The notes under the pieces were generated by a model. That model made no database searches and was not told the origin of the DNA. It was given only the letters and a program-made list of their open reading frames with translations. This document shows, piece after piece, positions 22,167-30,686 of a DNA stretch of 36,720 nucleotides. The translations under genes and the position numbers were made by a program. The stretch lies in the IMG/VR virus record IMGVR_UViG_3300020390_000010, positions 1 through 36,720 of that record; one strand, given 5' to 3'. How positions within the stretch are numbered: position 1 is the first letter of the stretch; every line of letters begins with the position of its first letter. This DNA is from a virus.

Positions 22167-23572
22167 TGCAGCAGCCCCTTGATCTGCGAGGCATTCAAGA
22201 CGCCGCCGTAGACGCGCGGCGGCTCGACGTGGCCGTTCCAGTAGTTGTCATCGGACTGATCGCGGCCGATGGCAACATCATCACCGCCCGGATCGCCGAT
22301 CCAGAACGCGCGAATACGCTCGCCGGGCTCCACGCCGCCGCTCGGCGCGTCTTGATACAGCGTGCCCGAGCCGTCGATCTCAAGTCGCCCGCCGCTTTGA
22401 TAGACGCGCGTGCCCGGCAGCGAGAACAGCGTCGGCTCGCCGGGGTCGGCGCTTGCGCGGCACTCGATGTACCATGTTTGCGGCCCGGCCTCGGGCGTTG
22501 CGTCGGCGATGTCCGGGGCGCGGGTTTGCTCGCTGTCGATGGTCTCGATGACGCTAGAAAATCGCGTGGCCCGCTCGATCTGTACGCCGCCGAGCCAGAA
22601 GCCACTCTCGCCGTTACCGGGGGACTGCGGGTCATTGAGAATGTAGTACCCGGCCGCACCGCTCGCGTCCGGTCCCGCGCGAAACTCGAACCAGCATCGA
22701 TACAGACCGTTCCTCAGATCAATCATCCCCACGGGAGTCTGCCCCAATGACTCCGCAGTCCCTGTTCCCAGATCAAATAGTGCGGCTTGCGTGGGGTTGG
22801 TGCTGCCCGAGGATCGACGGGTGCGGATATACCTGATCTCGCCCATTTCGACGTAAAACGAGAACGTGTAGTCCGCGCCCGGAACGAGGTTACCAGATTC
22901 GCAGCGGATGCCGCCGGGACTTGTCGACGCGAAGCCGTCGTCGGGGACCACTCGGGCTAACGTGAGCCCGCGTCGCTGCTGAGTCTCCTCGACAGTGACC
23001 TGATCCTTATCCCACGAGTTGGGGTCAGCGTTGTACCGATATTCGTTGGTGTCCTGCTCCTCGATCAGCAGCCCGAGCCGCTCGCCGCTCACCGGGTCAT
23101 ACCCGATGCGCGCTACGTTGGCATCGGCGAATGCGAGCGAGCGGGAGGCGTCGATGTACGAGCCGGTGCTGTTGCGGGTGAGGGCGTAGTCGAGCGGCGG
23201 CAGCTCGGCCGGGGCCCAGGATTGGATGATCTCGATCGGCAGCGGCACGTTGAACCATTTGCCGTTGATCCCGTTCGGGCTGGGCGGCTGGTCGCAGCGG
23301 AATCGCAGCGTCGCGATCTCGCCCGTGACCGGATGCTGGCCGTCGAATCGCTGCGTGCCGTGGAGCAACTCGTCGTGCCAGAACGTTTTGAACGCGGCGT
23401 ACTGCTCGCGCGTGGCGCGGATGCGGCAGTTGATGGTTTCGACTGTGGCGGTGTAGCGCGGCCGCTGGAATGCGGGACCGGCGTCCATGCTGGTCCGCAC
23501 GCCGCCCTGCCCCCAAGTTTCGCCGTAGCCATCCGCCTCGATCGGCGGGAAATTGTCGGGCCAGGTCGCCAT
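22163..23572 (-). CDS. Minor tail protein: gpM-like N-terminus with lectin-like C-terminus
   Basis: A 469-residue protein. Residues 1-120 (MATWPDNFPPIEADGYGE, FKTFWHDELLHGTQRFDG, VPLPIEIIQSW) resemble a gpM-type minor tail domain, which joins the tail tube to the tip. The C-terminal 340 residues read like a carbohydrate-binding or concanavalin-type module: RNSTGSYIDASRSLAFADAN and LLIEEQDTNEY, then two beta-sandwich-like stretches and a final LamG-like segment (WNGHVEPPRVYGGVLNASQI). Lambda gpM is only about 109 residues, so this is an extended version. The start overlaps the tape-measure stop. Confidence 0.75.
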   Translation of the reverse strand: MATWPDNFPPIEADGYGETWGQGGVRTSMDAGPAFQRPRYTATVETINCRIRATREQYAAFKTFWHDELLHGTQRFDGQHPVTGEIATLRFRCDQPPSPNGINGKWFNVPLPIEIIQSWAPAELPPLDYALTRNSTGSYIDASRSLAFADANVARIGYDPVSGERLGLLIEEQDTNEYRYNADPNSWDKDQVTVEETQQRRGLTLARVVPDDGFASTSPGGIRCESGNLVPGADYTFSFYVEMGEIRYIRTRRSSGSTNPTQAALFDLGTGTAESLGQTPVGMIDLRNGLYRCWFEFRAGPDASGAAGYYILNDPQSPGNGESGFWLGGVQIERATRFSSVIETIDSEQTRAPDIADATPEAGPQTWYIECRASADPGEPTLFSLPGTRVYQSGGRLEIDGSGTLYQDAPSGGVEPGERIRAFWIGDPGGDDVAIGRDQSDDNYWNGHVEPPRVYGGVLNASQIKGLLQ

Positions 23573-26004
23573 CAGATCCTCCCGTTGCGGCTGGCGTACG
23601 GCTGCAGCGCCGAGTCCAACCGGCCGTCACTGGCCATTCGATTCAGCGATTTCTCGACCTCGATGTCGATGACCTGATCGCCGTTGCCGTCCCGCCGGGT
23701 GCGGCGGCTTTTCTCTTGCACCGGCTCGCCGCTGTTCGTGATGTTGACGTAGACGCTGCCGGAGGCACGGCCGCCGGCCGAAGCCGTGCCGGCCGGGGTG
23801 ACGTGGCCGCCCTCGCGGCCCATCAGCAGGTAGCTGCGGCCGCCGCTGTTCAGTAGCTCCGGGCCGTTTTCGGCGACCTCGTGGATCGACCCGGGGCCGG
23901 CCGGGCCGCCCTTGGCCAGGCCGGGGATCGTGAATCCGGAGGGTGCGCCCGCACTGGCGATGCCGGCATCCGCAAACGATGTGCCGACGCTGGCCGAACT
24001 CGTGCCGCCACCCAACATGCTGCCGATGGCGCTCCCGGCCGTGCCGAGCAGGCCGCCGATCTCGCCGTTGTCGCCGAACGAGTCGCCGAGCAGCGCGGTG
24101 GCCAGGTTCTGGGCCGCGGCCTGGGCGGCCATGTCGCGCAACATCTGCGACCAGCTGTCGAGGATGCCGTCGAAATCGCCGGCGAGCGTCTGGCTCATGG
24201 TGTCGCCGAGCTGGTCCTGGATGTTCTCGGCGGCGCGGTTGGCGAACGCGGACATGCGGTCCATGTCCTCGGTGGCCTCGCCGGTGTAGGCGTCCCATGC
24301 CGCGGCCGACAGCCGGGCCTTTTCCTCGGGGTCGTCGATGTCTTGGATGACGCCGAGCCGCTGGTCGAGCGTGGCCGTGGCCTGCTGCTCGGGCGTGGCG
24401 AGATCGCGGCGGACCTGCTCCAGTTCCTCGGCCTGTGTTTTCTGGGCCTCCATTTGGTCCAGCTCGCGCGCCATGGCAAGCAGGTTCTCGCGGCGGGCGG
24501 CGGACAGGCCCTGCAGGCTGCCCTGCTCGATCTCGTAGCGGATGCGGGCGGCTTCGCCCGTCTCGCCGAACATGGCGACCTGCTCGGCCAGGCGCTCCTC
24601 CATGTTGCTATAGGCGCTCGACAGCTCGCTGGCGGTGCTGCGCGACTGCGTGCCGAGGGACTCGATCTGGCGATTGACCTCGGCCAGCGAGCGCCGGTAG
24701 CCGTCGGCGTTGGCCGGGTCCGCTTCGATCGCGGCATTCAGCTTGCGGCGGTCCTCGCGGAGCTTGACGAGCTTCTCGTGGCGCTTGTCGTACTCGCCGA
24801 GCAGGGGCTCGTATTTGCTGCCCGTGGCCTCGATCGTCTTGAGCGAGTCGGTGGCGGGGTTGTCGCTGCCGCCGCTAACGGCATCGCCGATCAGGTCTTG
24901 GCGGCGCGACTGCAGATCACGGATCGCGGCATCAATATCGCCGTTGTCGAGATACGCATCGAATCCGTTGCCGAAGTCAAACAATCCTGTACGCGACATC
25001 CACGACGAGTTGCGCATCGACTTGAGGCGCTGAATTTTACGGTCGATGTCCTCCAGCTCATTGGAGTAGCCCGCCAGATTCGCCGCCGCGGTGCCGATCT
25101 GGTCGCCGAGGGTGACATATTCGCTCATGCCCTCAGCGAGGAATCCAGCGGTAGTAGCGAACGCCGACGCCATCGTGGCCAGGTTCTGCTGGAACCCGGC
25201 GTCGCCGACGATTCCGCGCAGATAATCCATGTCGTCGATGGAGTCGGTCAGCGCCGGCGCGACCGCCAGTGTAATGTCGTTGCCGAGGCCTCGCATCGCG
25301 CCGGAAAACCGCTGCGTTGCCCGGTTCACGGCGAGCATGCGTTCGACGTCATCATCGCCTAGGGCAATGTTGAAGTCGCGTGCCTCCTGACTGAACTCGC
25401 GGAACAGTTCGCCGTTGTTGCGCAACAGCGGCAAGAGCCGGGACGCGTCATCTGCTACCGACTCGAGGATGTTGATCTGCTGCGCCTTCGGCAGCCCCTC
25501 GATCGCCTCGCTGATCGCCAGAAGCTGGTCGGTCGGTCCCATCTGCTGCAGGCGCTCGGCAGAGATGCCGATCTTGTCCAGAACCTCCGCCATCTCGCCG
25601 CCGCCCGTCAAGGCCGCGTCGCCGATCTTGTCCTGCAGGTCCTTGACGATATCGCCGGCCTTGTCTGCGCCGAGTCCGGCCTGCTCCGCTGCATAGCCGA
25701 ACGCTTGCAGCTCGCCGGTCGAGACGCCCATGGCGTTGGCGAGTGAATCGGCCTCACGCACCGCATTGGCTTGCCGCGTGGCGAGCGTGACCACGCCGGC
25801 GGCAGCCAAGCCAACGGAGGCCGCATACCGCGTTGCGTTCCGGCGGACATGATCGTAGGCCGTCGCCATCGCCGTCGCGCCCTTGCGATTGCGACGCTGC
25901 TGCTTGTCGAGCTTGTCGAGCGCCTGCTCATTCGCCTGAATGGCGCGTACGCCACCCTTGCCGTCGCCGGTGATGACGAGCCCGGTCTTGTAGGTCTTGG
26001 CCAT
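23572..26004 (-). CDS. H: Tail tape measure protein (gpH-like)
   Basis: An 810-residue protein whose length sets tail length and which is ejected with DNA. The N-terminal region holds TGLVITGDGKGGVRAIQANE and VRRNATRYAASVGLAAAGVV. A long helical and coiled-coil middle spans about residues 130-620. The C-terminus is glycine-rich: FTIPGLAKGGPAGPGSIHEV, ENGPELLNSGGRSYLLMGREG, a usual tape-measure ending. It starts ten bases after the GT chaperone stop, as in lambda. Its size is close to lambda gpH (853 residues). Confidence 0.92.
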   Translation of the reverse strand: MAKTYKTGLVITGDGKGGVRAIQANEQALDKLDKQQRRNRKGATAMATAYDHVRRNATRYAASVGLAAAGVVTLATRQANAVREADSLANAMGVSTGELQAFGYAAEQAGLGADKAGDIVKDLQDKIGDAALTGGGEMAEVLDKIGISAERLQQMGPTDQLLAISEAIEGLPKAQQINILESVADDASRLLPLLRNNGELFREFSQEARDFNIALGDDDVERMLAVNRATQRFSGAMRGLGNDITLAVAPALTDSIDDMDYLRGIVGDAGFQQNLATMASAFATTAGFLAEGMSEYVTLGDQIGTAAANLAGYSNELEDIDRKIQRLKSMRNSSWMSRTGLFDFGNGFDAYLDNGDIDAAIRDLQSRRQDLIGDAVSGGSDNPATDSLKTIEATGSKYEPLLGEYDKRHEKLVKLREDRRKLNAAIEADPANADGYRRSLAEVNRQIESLGTQSRSTASELSSAYSNMEERLAEQVAMFGETGEAARIRYEIEQGSLQGLSAARRENLLAMARELDQMEAQKTQAEELEQVRRDLATPEQQATATLDQRLGVIQDIDDPEEKARLSAAAWDAYTGEATEDMDRMSAFANRAAENIQDQLGDTMSQTLAGDFDGILDSWSQMLRDMAAQAAAQNLATALLGDSFGDNGEIGGLLGTAGSAIGSMLGGGTSSASVGTSFADAGIASAGAPSGFTIPGLAKGGPAGPGSIHEVAENGPELLNSGGRSYLLMGREGGHVTPAGTASAGGRASGSVYVNITNSGEPVQEKSRRTRRDGNGDQVIDIEVEKSLNRMASDGRLDSALQPYASRNGRI

Positions 26005-26016
26005 GGTCGGCCCTCG

Positions 26017-26690
26017 TTATCGCTGCTCGGCCAGCGCCTCGAGGGCGCCGCGCTCGATGAGCTGGATCTGCCCGAACGTCTCGGCCGGGTCGGCGATGCC
26101 CTGCAGGCGCATGACGGTCTCGACGCCGACGTAGTCCAGCCCCTGCGGGCGGGCGCCGGCCATCGTGGCGACGATGCGCCACTGCGTTGCGCAGGCGTCG
26201 AACACCCGCAGGGCCTCGGCGTGCTGGGGCCAGCAGGGGGCCGCCTCGGGCTCCTGTGGGGTCAGCCCCCAGGCCGCCTCGGCCTCACGTGCTTGTTTGC
26301 CCCGGCCGCCGGCGACCCATTCGCGGCCGAGGCCGATCAGTTTTTTCCCGTCTCCACCTCGCGGTTGGCCTGCACCTCGCGCCAGCCGCGGATGAGAGCC
26401 GGCCGGGCGTGCGGCATGTCAAGCAGCTGGTCGAGCACCTCGGGGCTGTACGTGAGGGTCTTGCCATCGGCCGAGAGCAGGTCGCGGATGGTGACGATGT
26501 CGCGGTGCATCAGATCATCGTCGGGGAGGTCGCCGGCCTGCTGGGCCTCGCGGGTCTCTTTCTGCTCGGAGACGGGCAGCAGGCGATAGGTCACGCGGAT
26601 GACGTGAGTCTCGTGGCCGCCGCTTTCCTGCGGCACACGCACGGGCACGTCGCGCTCGACCTGCGCGATCGGGGTCATGGTGAAAGGCAT
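26017..26690 (-). CDS. Tail assembly chaperone GT made by -1 frameshift
   Basis: The same start as the G protein, read through a -1 shift at 26340-26349, gives a product of about 224 residues (117 plus 107). The shifted frame is open from 26340 to 26017 and continues LIGLGREWVAGGRGKQ, then WGLTPQEPEAAPCWP, and QWRIVATMAGARPQGLDYVG. In lambda, GT recruits the tape measure and tube protein. The frame contains no good independent start with a ribosome site. Confidence 0.8.
26337..26690 (-). CDS. Tail assembly chaperone G
   Basis: A 117-residue unshifted product that coats the tape measure during tail assembly. Begins MPFTMTPIAQVERDVPVRVP and ends NREVETGKN at TGA 26339-26337. Located between the tail tube and tape-measure genes, as in lambda. 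It is the majority product; a minor share shifts frame at the slippery site at its 3' end. Confidence 0.85.
   Translation of the reverse strand: MPFTMTPIAQVERDVPVRVPQESGGHETHVIRVTYRLLPVSEQKETREAQQAGDLPDDDLMHRDIVTIRDLLSADGKTLTYSPEVLDQLLDMPHARPALIRGWREVQANREVETGKN
26340..26349 (-). promoter_or_regulatory. Programmed -1 frameshift site (two overlapping heptamers)
   Basis: On the minus strand the sequence GGGAAAAAAC, read in frame as xxG GGA AAA AAC, holds both G GGA AAA (26349-26343) and A AAA AAC (26346-26340), followed at once by the TGA stop. Both fit the X XXY YYZ rule in the G frame. Confidence 0.85.
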
Positions 26691-26698
26691 GGCGAGTC

Positions 26699-27631
26699 CT
26701 ACTTGAATGTCAGGGTCAGCTCGTCATCGCCTGCGTCGGGCAGGTGCGTCATGTTGCAGGTGTACTGCGCGATGCCGTTGCTGTCCTGCTGGGCGATGGA
26801 GTTGAGCTGCGAGCGCGTGGTGGCCAGCTCGACGATATTGCCGGCGGTGGTGCCATGGGTCGCGGTGAGCGTGCCGAAGGTCGTACCCGTGTGGGATTCC
26901 ACGTCGTCGAAAAAATCTTTCGTGGCCAGGTCAGGCGCGTCGAAGGTGATGCTACCGGTGGCGGCCCGGTCGGACACCCGCACCGTCTCCTCGTTGATGA
27001 GGTTGCGGTAGTTGACCGTGTTGCCGAGATCGAGCGAGAGCGCGGACACGACGGCGCTGTAGCCGAACAGGCTCAGCGTCGTGTTGGCCTTGTTGACCGG
27101 CACCTCGTCGGCCTGCGGCGGCGCATCGCCGCTGAGCTCGCTCACGCTCTCCGGATGGTTGTAGAAACCGGTCATCGTGAACCGCAGAAACGGCAGTCCG
27201 CCGCTGCTCTCATCCAGCGTCCAGGTGCCGCGCGCACCGGTGATGCGGTGGAGCTGGCCGTCCATGACGTAGTGGAGGGTCACGCTCTCGAACGTGTCCT
27301 CGTCGCTGACCGGCTGGTAGACGACATCGCTGGCGCTCTCGGTCTCCGACATGGTGCAGGCGCGCAGCAGCGGGCCGAACGCCGGGGCCGTGCCGGCCGT
27401 GCCGGAGTTGGCCAGCGGCACCTGGATGTCGATGGTGGAGAACGCGCCGACGTTGATCTGAGCGTAGGCGCCCAGGTAATCGCGCATGCGGGTGCGCTCG
27501 ACGGTCTCGCCGTCGTAGATCGTCGGGTCGAACTCGTTGGCGGCGGCGATGAGGTTCGAGCGGTCCGGGCTGGCGTCCTCGCCGTAGGTGTCTTCGATCT
27601 TCGCTAGCACATACTGTTTACGCGTCAGCAT
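26699..27631 (-). CDS. V: Major tail tube protein (gpV-like)
   Basis: A 310-residue structural subunit that polymerises into the tail tube. Begins MLTRKQYVLAKIEDTYGEDA, a normal start for tube proteins of this type; beta-rich throughout (LGAYAQINVGAFSTIDIQVPL, LRFTMTGFYNHPESV). Slightly longer than lambda gpV (246). It overlaps the 55-residue ORF by 14 bases and precedes the G chaperone by eight bases, matching lambda order. Abundance in virions is expected. Confidence 0.88.
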   Translation of the reverse strand: MLTRKQYVLAKIEDTYGEDASPDRSNLIAAANEFDPTIYDGETVERTRMRDYLGAYAQINVGAFSTIDIQVPLANSGTAGTAPAFGPLLRACTMSETESASDVVYQPVSDEDTFESVTLHYVMDGQLHRITGARGTWTLDESSGGLPFLRFTMTGFYNHPESVSELSGDAPPQADEVPVNKANTTLSLFGYSAVVSALSLDLGNTVNYRNLINEETVRVSDRAATGSITFDAPDLATKDFFDDVESHTGTTFGTLTATHGTTAGNIVELATTRSQLNSIAQQDSNGIAQYTCNMTHLPDAGDDELTLTFK

Positions 27632-27785
27632 CGGGGGTCTCCTGCTTGGGGTACGAGCGCTCGGGCTCGGGGGTGTCGGCCGAGCGCTTCACGGCCTCGG
27701 ATGCGGGGCGATAGCCGGTGCGCTCGACGAGCACGGGCTTGCCGCCGCGCTTGACGGTGTACCGGCCGCCGGATCGACTGGGCAT
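27618..27785 (-). CDS. Small basic protein between tail terminator and tail tube, 55 residues
   Basis: Begins MPSRSGGRYTVKRGGKPVLV and ends KQETPDADA. Gly/Arg/Lys-rich N-terminus and an acidic tail. GGAG lies upstream. The stop overlaps the tail tube start. Its position matches tiny accessory genes seen in some lambda-like phages; function is unknown. A different frame over the same bases is a shadow. Confidence 0.65.
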   Translation of the reverse strand: MPSRSGGRYTVKRGGKPVLVERTGYRPASEAVKRSADTPEPERSYPKQETPDADA

Positions 27786-27800
27786 GGTTTGCTCCTTCGG

Positions 27801-28199
27801 TTAGGGGTAGAACAGCCAGGTGTCGACGGACCAGCGCTCGAGCCACCAGACATGGGCGCCGCGGATATCGCTGGTCTGGCCGCCGGCGTAGGCCAGCGGC
27901 TCGTGGTGTTCGGTGGGCACCCAGCCGTGCAGGGCTTCGCGGACCGCGTGGCGATGATCGCGAAATTCATCACGGGCGCAGACGATCCAGACGCCGTAGA
28001 CGAGCGTCAGTCGCTGCCGGCCGCGGAGGGTGTCCGGGTCGCCGTCGGGGCCGTCCTGATGCAGGTAGACCGCGGCCATAGGCAGTTCCGCGTCGAGGTT
28101 GTCGAGCGGGGCCATGAACCACGCATCGGACACGCTCTCGAACGCCGGGCAATAGGTGTCCAGGCGCTCGATCAGCGCCGGTTGAATATCGGGGTCCAT
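27801..28199 (-). CDS. U: Tail terminator protein (gpU-like)
   Basis: A 132-residue protein that caps the tail tube and joins it to the head. Begins MDPDIQPALIERLDTYCPAF; contains VYLHQDGPDGDPDTLRGRQRL and LVYGVWIVCARDEFR, typical of minor tail protein U. Close to lambda gpU (131 residues). It directly follows the gpZ-like gene with a three-base gap. Confidence 0.82.
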   Translation of the reverse strand: MDPDIQPALIERLDTYCPAFESVSDAWFMAPLDNLDAELPMAAVYLHQDGPDGDPDTLRGRQRLTLVYGVWIVCARDEFRDHRHAVREALHGWVPTEHHEPLAYAGGQTSDIRGAHVWWLERWSVDTWLFYP

Positions 28200-28202
28200 C
28201 GC

Positions 28203-28817
28203 TCAGTCCTTGTTCAGCAGATAGTCAAGGCGGCCGCTGAACTGTTCGGGCAGGTCGCGACGGACCAGGCTCTGGGCCTCGTCCATGGTCTCGGGGTGCG
28301 CGACCATGCCGGGGATCGACGGGCCGTAGCGGGTGACGAGGCCGTACTCGGTGCTTTTATCGTCGGCGTTCCGACGGGACAGGACCGCGCCTTTGGCCAG
28401 AAAGCCGGGGCCTGTTTCGCCGCCGCCCGGCTTTTTGTGCCGGCCCACCACGCGGCGACCGACGTCCTTGCGGACGCGCACGGTCGTGGCCCGGCGGCGG
28501 GTCTTGAACTTGTTGCCGCGGCTGCTGGTGGCCGTCACGGTCGCCCGCTTCGTCTTGGGCTTGAACTCGGACAGCGGCAGGCGCTTACCGGTGTAGACCA
28601 GCGCGCGGGTCGCGTCCTGACGGTATTTCGTGATCTTCAGCCGCCGCTTCACATCGCGCGCCTTGATGGTGTAGACGTCGCGGATGTCGCGGCTGATGAA
28701 CGTGGCCGTCTTGCGGCTGGTCGCGTTGACCGCCCAGCGGAGCGCCTTCTCGACGCTCTTGGGGTCGAACCGCTTCTGCAGCTTCTGTAGTTCGCGGATG
28801 TCGTATTTCAGCTCCAT
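28203..28817 (-). CDS. Z: Minor tail protein Z
   Basis: A 204-residue basic protein needed to complete the tail top, near lambda gpZ (192). Begins MELKYDIRELQKLQKRFDPK; RWAVNATSRKTATFISRDIR and ARDVKRRLKITK match the family. The middle is very Arg/Lys-rich. The start at 28817 overlaps the preceding stop (TGATG); an upstream 20-codon extension is not supported. Confidence 0.88.
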   Translation of the reverse strand: MELKYDIRELQKLQKRFDPKSVEKALRWAVNATSRKTATFISRDIRDVYTIKARDVKRRLKITKYRQDATRALVYTGKRLPLSEFKPKTKRATVTATSSRGNKFKTRRRATTVRVRKDVGRRVVGRHKKPGGGETGPGFLAKGAVLSRRNADDKSTEYGLVTRYGPSIPGMVAHPETMDEAQSLVRRDLPEQFSGRLDYLLNKD

Positions 28818-29122
28818 CAGCTCACCTCGAGCACGCGCTCGTGGCCGTCGTCGGACAGCACCTGGTGGACGCGCCACGTCTTGCCGCCGCGGGTGATCGT
28901 GTCCTGGCCCTCGTGGGTGACGGGCACCTGTGCCACCTGCACGGCGATCACGGTCACGCGGCGCGGTAGCTGTTCATCGGTCTCGTAGACCTCGTACTCG
29001 CGATCGAGCACGGCCGTGATCGGCGACACCGACCCGCCCGGCACGCCGGGGCCGGCGTACGTGGCCGCGCCCTGACTCATGGCGCGCTGGCCAGCAGCGG
29101 CGGTCATGCGTTCGATGTTCAT
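28817..29122 (-). CDS. Head-tail joining protein (gpFII-like)
   Basis: A 101-residue protein. Begins MNIERMTAAAGQRAMSQGAA, then a beta-rich body: SPITAVLDREYEVYETDE, RRVTVIAVQVAQVPVTHEG, GKTWRVHQVLSDDGHERVL. Size and position, after the capsid protein and before gpZ, match the connector FII of lambda (117 residues). No FI-like gene is present. The assignment rests on position and fold-like pattern. Confidence 0.7.
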   Translation of the reverse strand: MNIERMTAAAGQRAMSQGAATYAGPGVPGGSVSPITAVLDREYEVYETDEQLPRRVTVIAVQVAQVPVTHEGQDTITRGGKTWRVHQVLSDDGHERVLEVS

Positions 29123-29150
29123 GGGGTATCCGCTCGTAGGGCGATCACAG

Positions 29151-29177
29151 AAAAGCCCGGCCGACACGAGGCCGGGC
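29151..29177 (-). terminator. Intrinsic terminator after the major capsid gene
   Basis: On the minus strand GCCCGGCC/GGCCGGGC with loop TCGTGTC is followed by TTTTCT. It could reduce expression of tail genes relative to the capsid gene. A second, longer inverted arrangement could also terminate on the plus strand. Confidence 0.7.
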
Positions 29178-29207
29178 GGGCTTTTGAGTCATCGCTCTGG
29201 TGAGCGA

Positions 29208-30218
29208 TTACGCCGTGCCGCGCAGCAGGGTCTGCGGGCGGGTGCAGTACGGCAGCGGGTTGGCCTGCGTCTCGAACTTCCGATACCGGTTGTTGCCGGT
29301 GTCCTCGGTATTCGGGACCACGTACCGCGGCAGGCCGACGGTGTTCACCGTGTCGGCGTAGTCCGCCGGGGCGTACACGATCTCGAACAGGCCGGGCACG
29401 TTCATCGGGAAAAACCGGCACTCGCCTTCGGCCAGGCCGACCTTGCCGTCGTCACTGCCCCGGTAGTTGATGAAGTTGATGCCGGCGAACTGGAACGACT
29501 GCCAGGTGTAGTCCTGACGCAGCGCCGCACCCTCCTGGAACCGCTCGTAGGCCCGTTCGACGTCCGGGTGGTTGATGAGCGCGTCGAAGAACGAGTCCTC
29601 GGCGATTGCGCCCACACCGAACTGCATGCCGCCGGCCTTCATGTTCTTGCCCATGGTGCGGATGACCTCGGCGCACTTGCTGCGCACCTTGGTGGTATCC
29701 GTGTCAAGGGCGAAGTCGATGGCCGAGGGCTGGCTGACGCCGAACTCGTTGAACAGGTCGTAGATCAGCGTCGAGCCGTCGGCGTCGTAGATCTTGCCCT
29801 GCAGCGCACCGAGCATCAGATGCTCCTCGGTCAGGTCGAACTCGGCCGCCAGTCGCTCGGTCCGCTCGAGCACGACGCTCTGCACCGTCTCCAGCTCGGT
29901 TTCGCTGCCGAACGCCCGCACGTTCTGCACTTCGTCCGCGACGACGGTCGCCGTCTTGGCCAGATGCGGGATGCGCAGGTCGCGGAGATTGCGCTTGTCC
30001 GCCACGAGCTCACCCGGGGGCGCACTGCGGGGGCTGGTCGGGATGAGTTCGAGGGACGTGCCCTTGCGCTCGATCGCGATGGTGGTGGTGGTGACGCCGC
30101 GCGACCGGAACAGGTTCATGTTCCGGATCATCGACGGCACGAAGTCGCGTTCGTTGATGGCCTGCGTCAGGGTCTGCATGTTGAACGCGTCGTTATCGAA
30201 AATATTCATGCCGGGCAT
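29208..30218 (-). CDS. E: Major capsid protein (gpE-like)
   Basis: A 336-residue HK97-fold capsid subunit of the lambda E family (341 residues). Begins MPGMNIFDNDAFNMQTLTQA; conserved parts include RNMNLFRSRGVTTTTIAIER, DLTEEHLMLGALQGKIYDAD and VGLAEGECRFFPMNVPGLFE. GGAGG sits seven bases before the chosen start. It is flanked by terminators on both sides, suggesting separately controlled expression. Confidence 0.95.
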   Translation of the reverse strand: MPGMNIFDNDAFNMQTLTQAINERDFVPSMIRNMNLFRSRGVTTTTIAIERKGTSLELIPTSPRSAPPGELVADKRNLRDLRIPHLAKTATVVADEVQNVRAFGSETELETVQSVVLERTERLAAEFDLTEEHLMLGALQGKIYDADGSTLIYDLFNEFGVSQPSAIDFALDTDTTKVRSKCAEVIRTMGKNMKAGGMQFGVGAIAEDSFFDALINHPDVERAYERFQEGAALRQDYTWQSFQFAGINFINYRGSDDGKVGLAEGECRFFPMNVPGLFEIVYAPADYADTVNTVGLPRYVVPNTEDTGNNRYRKFETQANPLPYCTRPQTLLRGTA

Positions 30219-30243
30219 GAGCTGCCCTCCTTGGTTTGGGCAC

Positions 30244-30266
30244 AAAAAAGCCGGCGCGAGGCCGGC
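30244..30266 (-). terminator. Intrinsic terminator between gpD and gpE genes
   Basis: On the minus strand GCCGGC/GCCGGC with loop CTCGC is followed by six T residues. Its place upstream of the capsid gene, which needs high expression, implies antitermination, readthrough or a further promoter. Confidence 0.7.
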
Positions 30267-30293
30267 GGTTTCAGGTCGTGCTGTGGTGGGGTG

Positions 30294-30659
30294 TTACCGG
30301 GTGGTGATCCCGGCGGACTTGAGCGCGTTCAACGCGTCCGACTTGTTCGACTCCGAGATGCCATCCGGCCAGACGAGCGCGCCCGCCTTGACCTCGGCGT
30401 CCCGCGCCACGATCACCGCCTGAATGTCGCCATCGCTGGCATCGCAGTTGTCGTAGAGCACGGCCGCGGCGTCTTCGTAGCCGGCGGTCGAGTCGGGGTT
30501 GAGCTGGGCGTACTTGCCGGTCGACGTGGACTGGCCCAGCACGGTGCCCGCTTCCAGGGTTTCGCCGCTGGCGAGGGTCACGGTTTCGCGCGAGCGATAG
30601 CCGTTGGCCTCGCTGGCCAGAAATTCCGCCGTGTGGCGGCCTTCGTTCAGTACCGTCAT
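30294..30659 (-). CDS. D: Head decoration protein (gpD-like)
   Basis: A 121-residue protein that trimerises on the expanded capsid and stabilises it, close to lambda gpD (110). Begins MTVLNEGRHTAEFLASEANG; contains YRSRETVTLASGETLEAGTVL and AAAVLYDNCDASDGDIQAVI, typical of this family. GGAG precedes the ATG. It lies between the protease/scaffold and the capsid gene. Confidence 0.92.
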   Translation of the reverse strand: MTVLNEGRHTAEFLASEANGYRSRETVTLASGETLEAGTVLGQSTSTGKYAQLNPDSTAGYEDAAAVLYDNCDASDGDIQAVIVARDAEVKAGALVWPDGISESNKSDALNALKSAGITTR

Positions 30660-30686
30660 ATCGGTCTCCTGCTGAGTATCGGGTGG

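Noticed and set aside
23881-25362. A 493-codon plus-strand ORF within the tape-measure gene
   Set aside because: Antisense shadow; composition follows from the GC-rich codon positions of the tape-measure gene.
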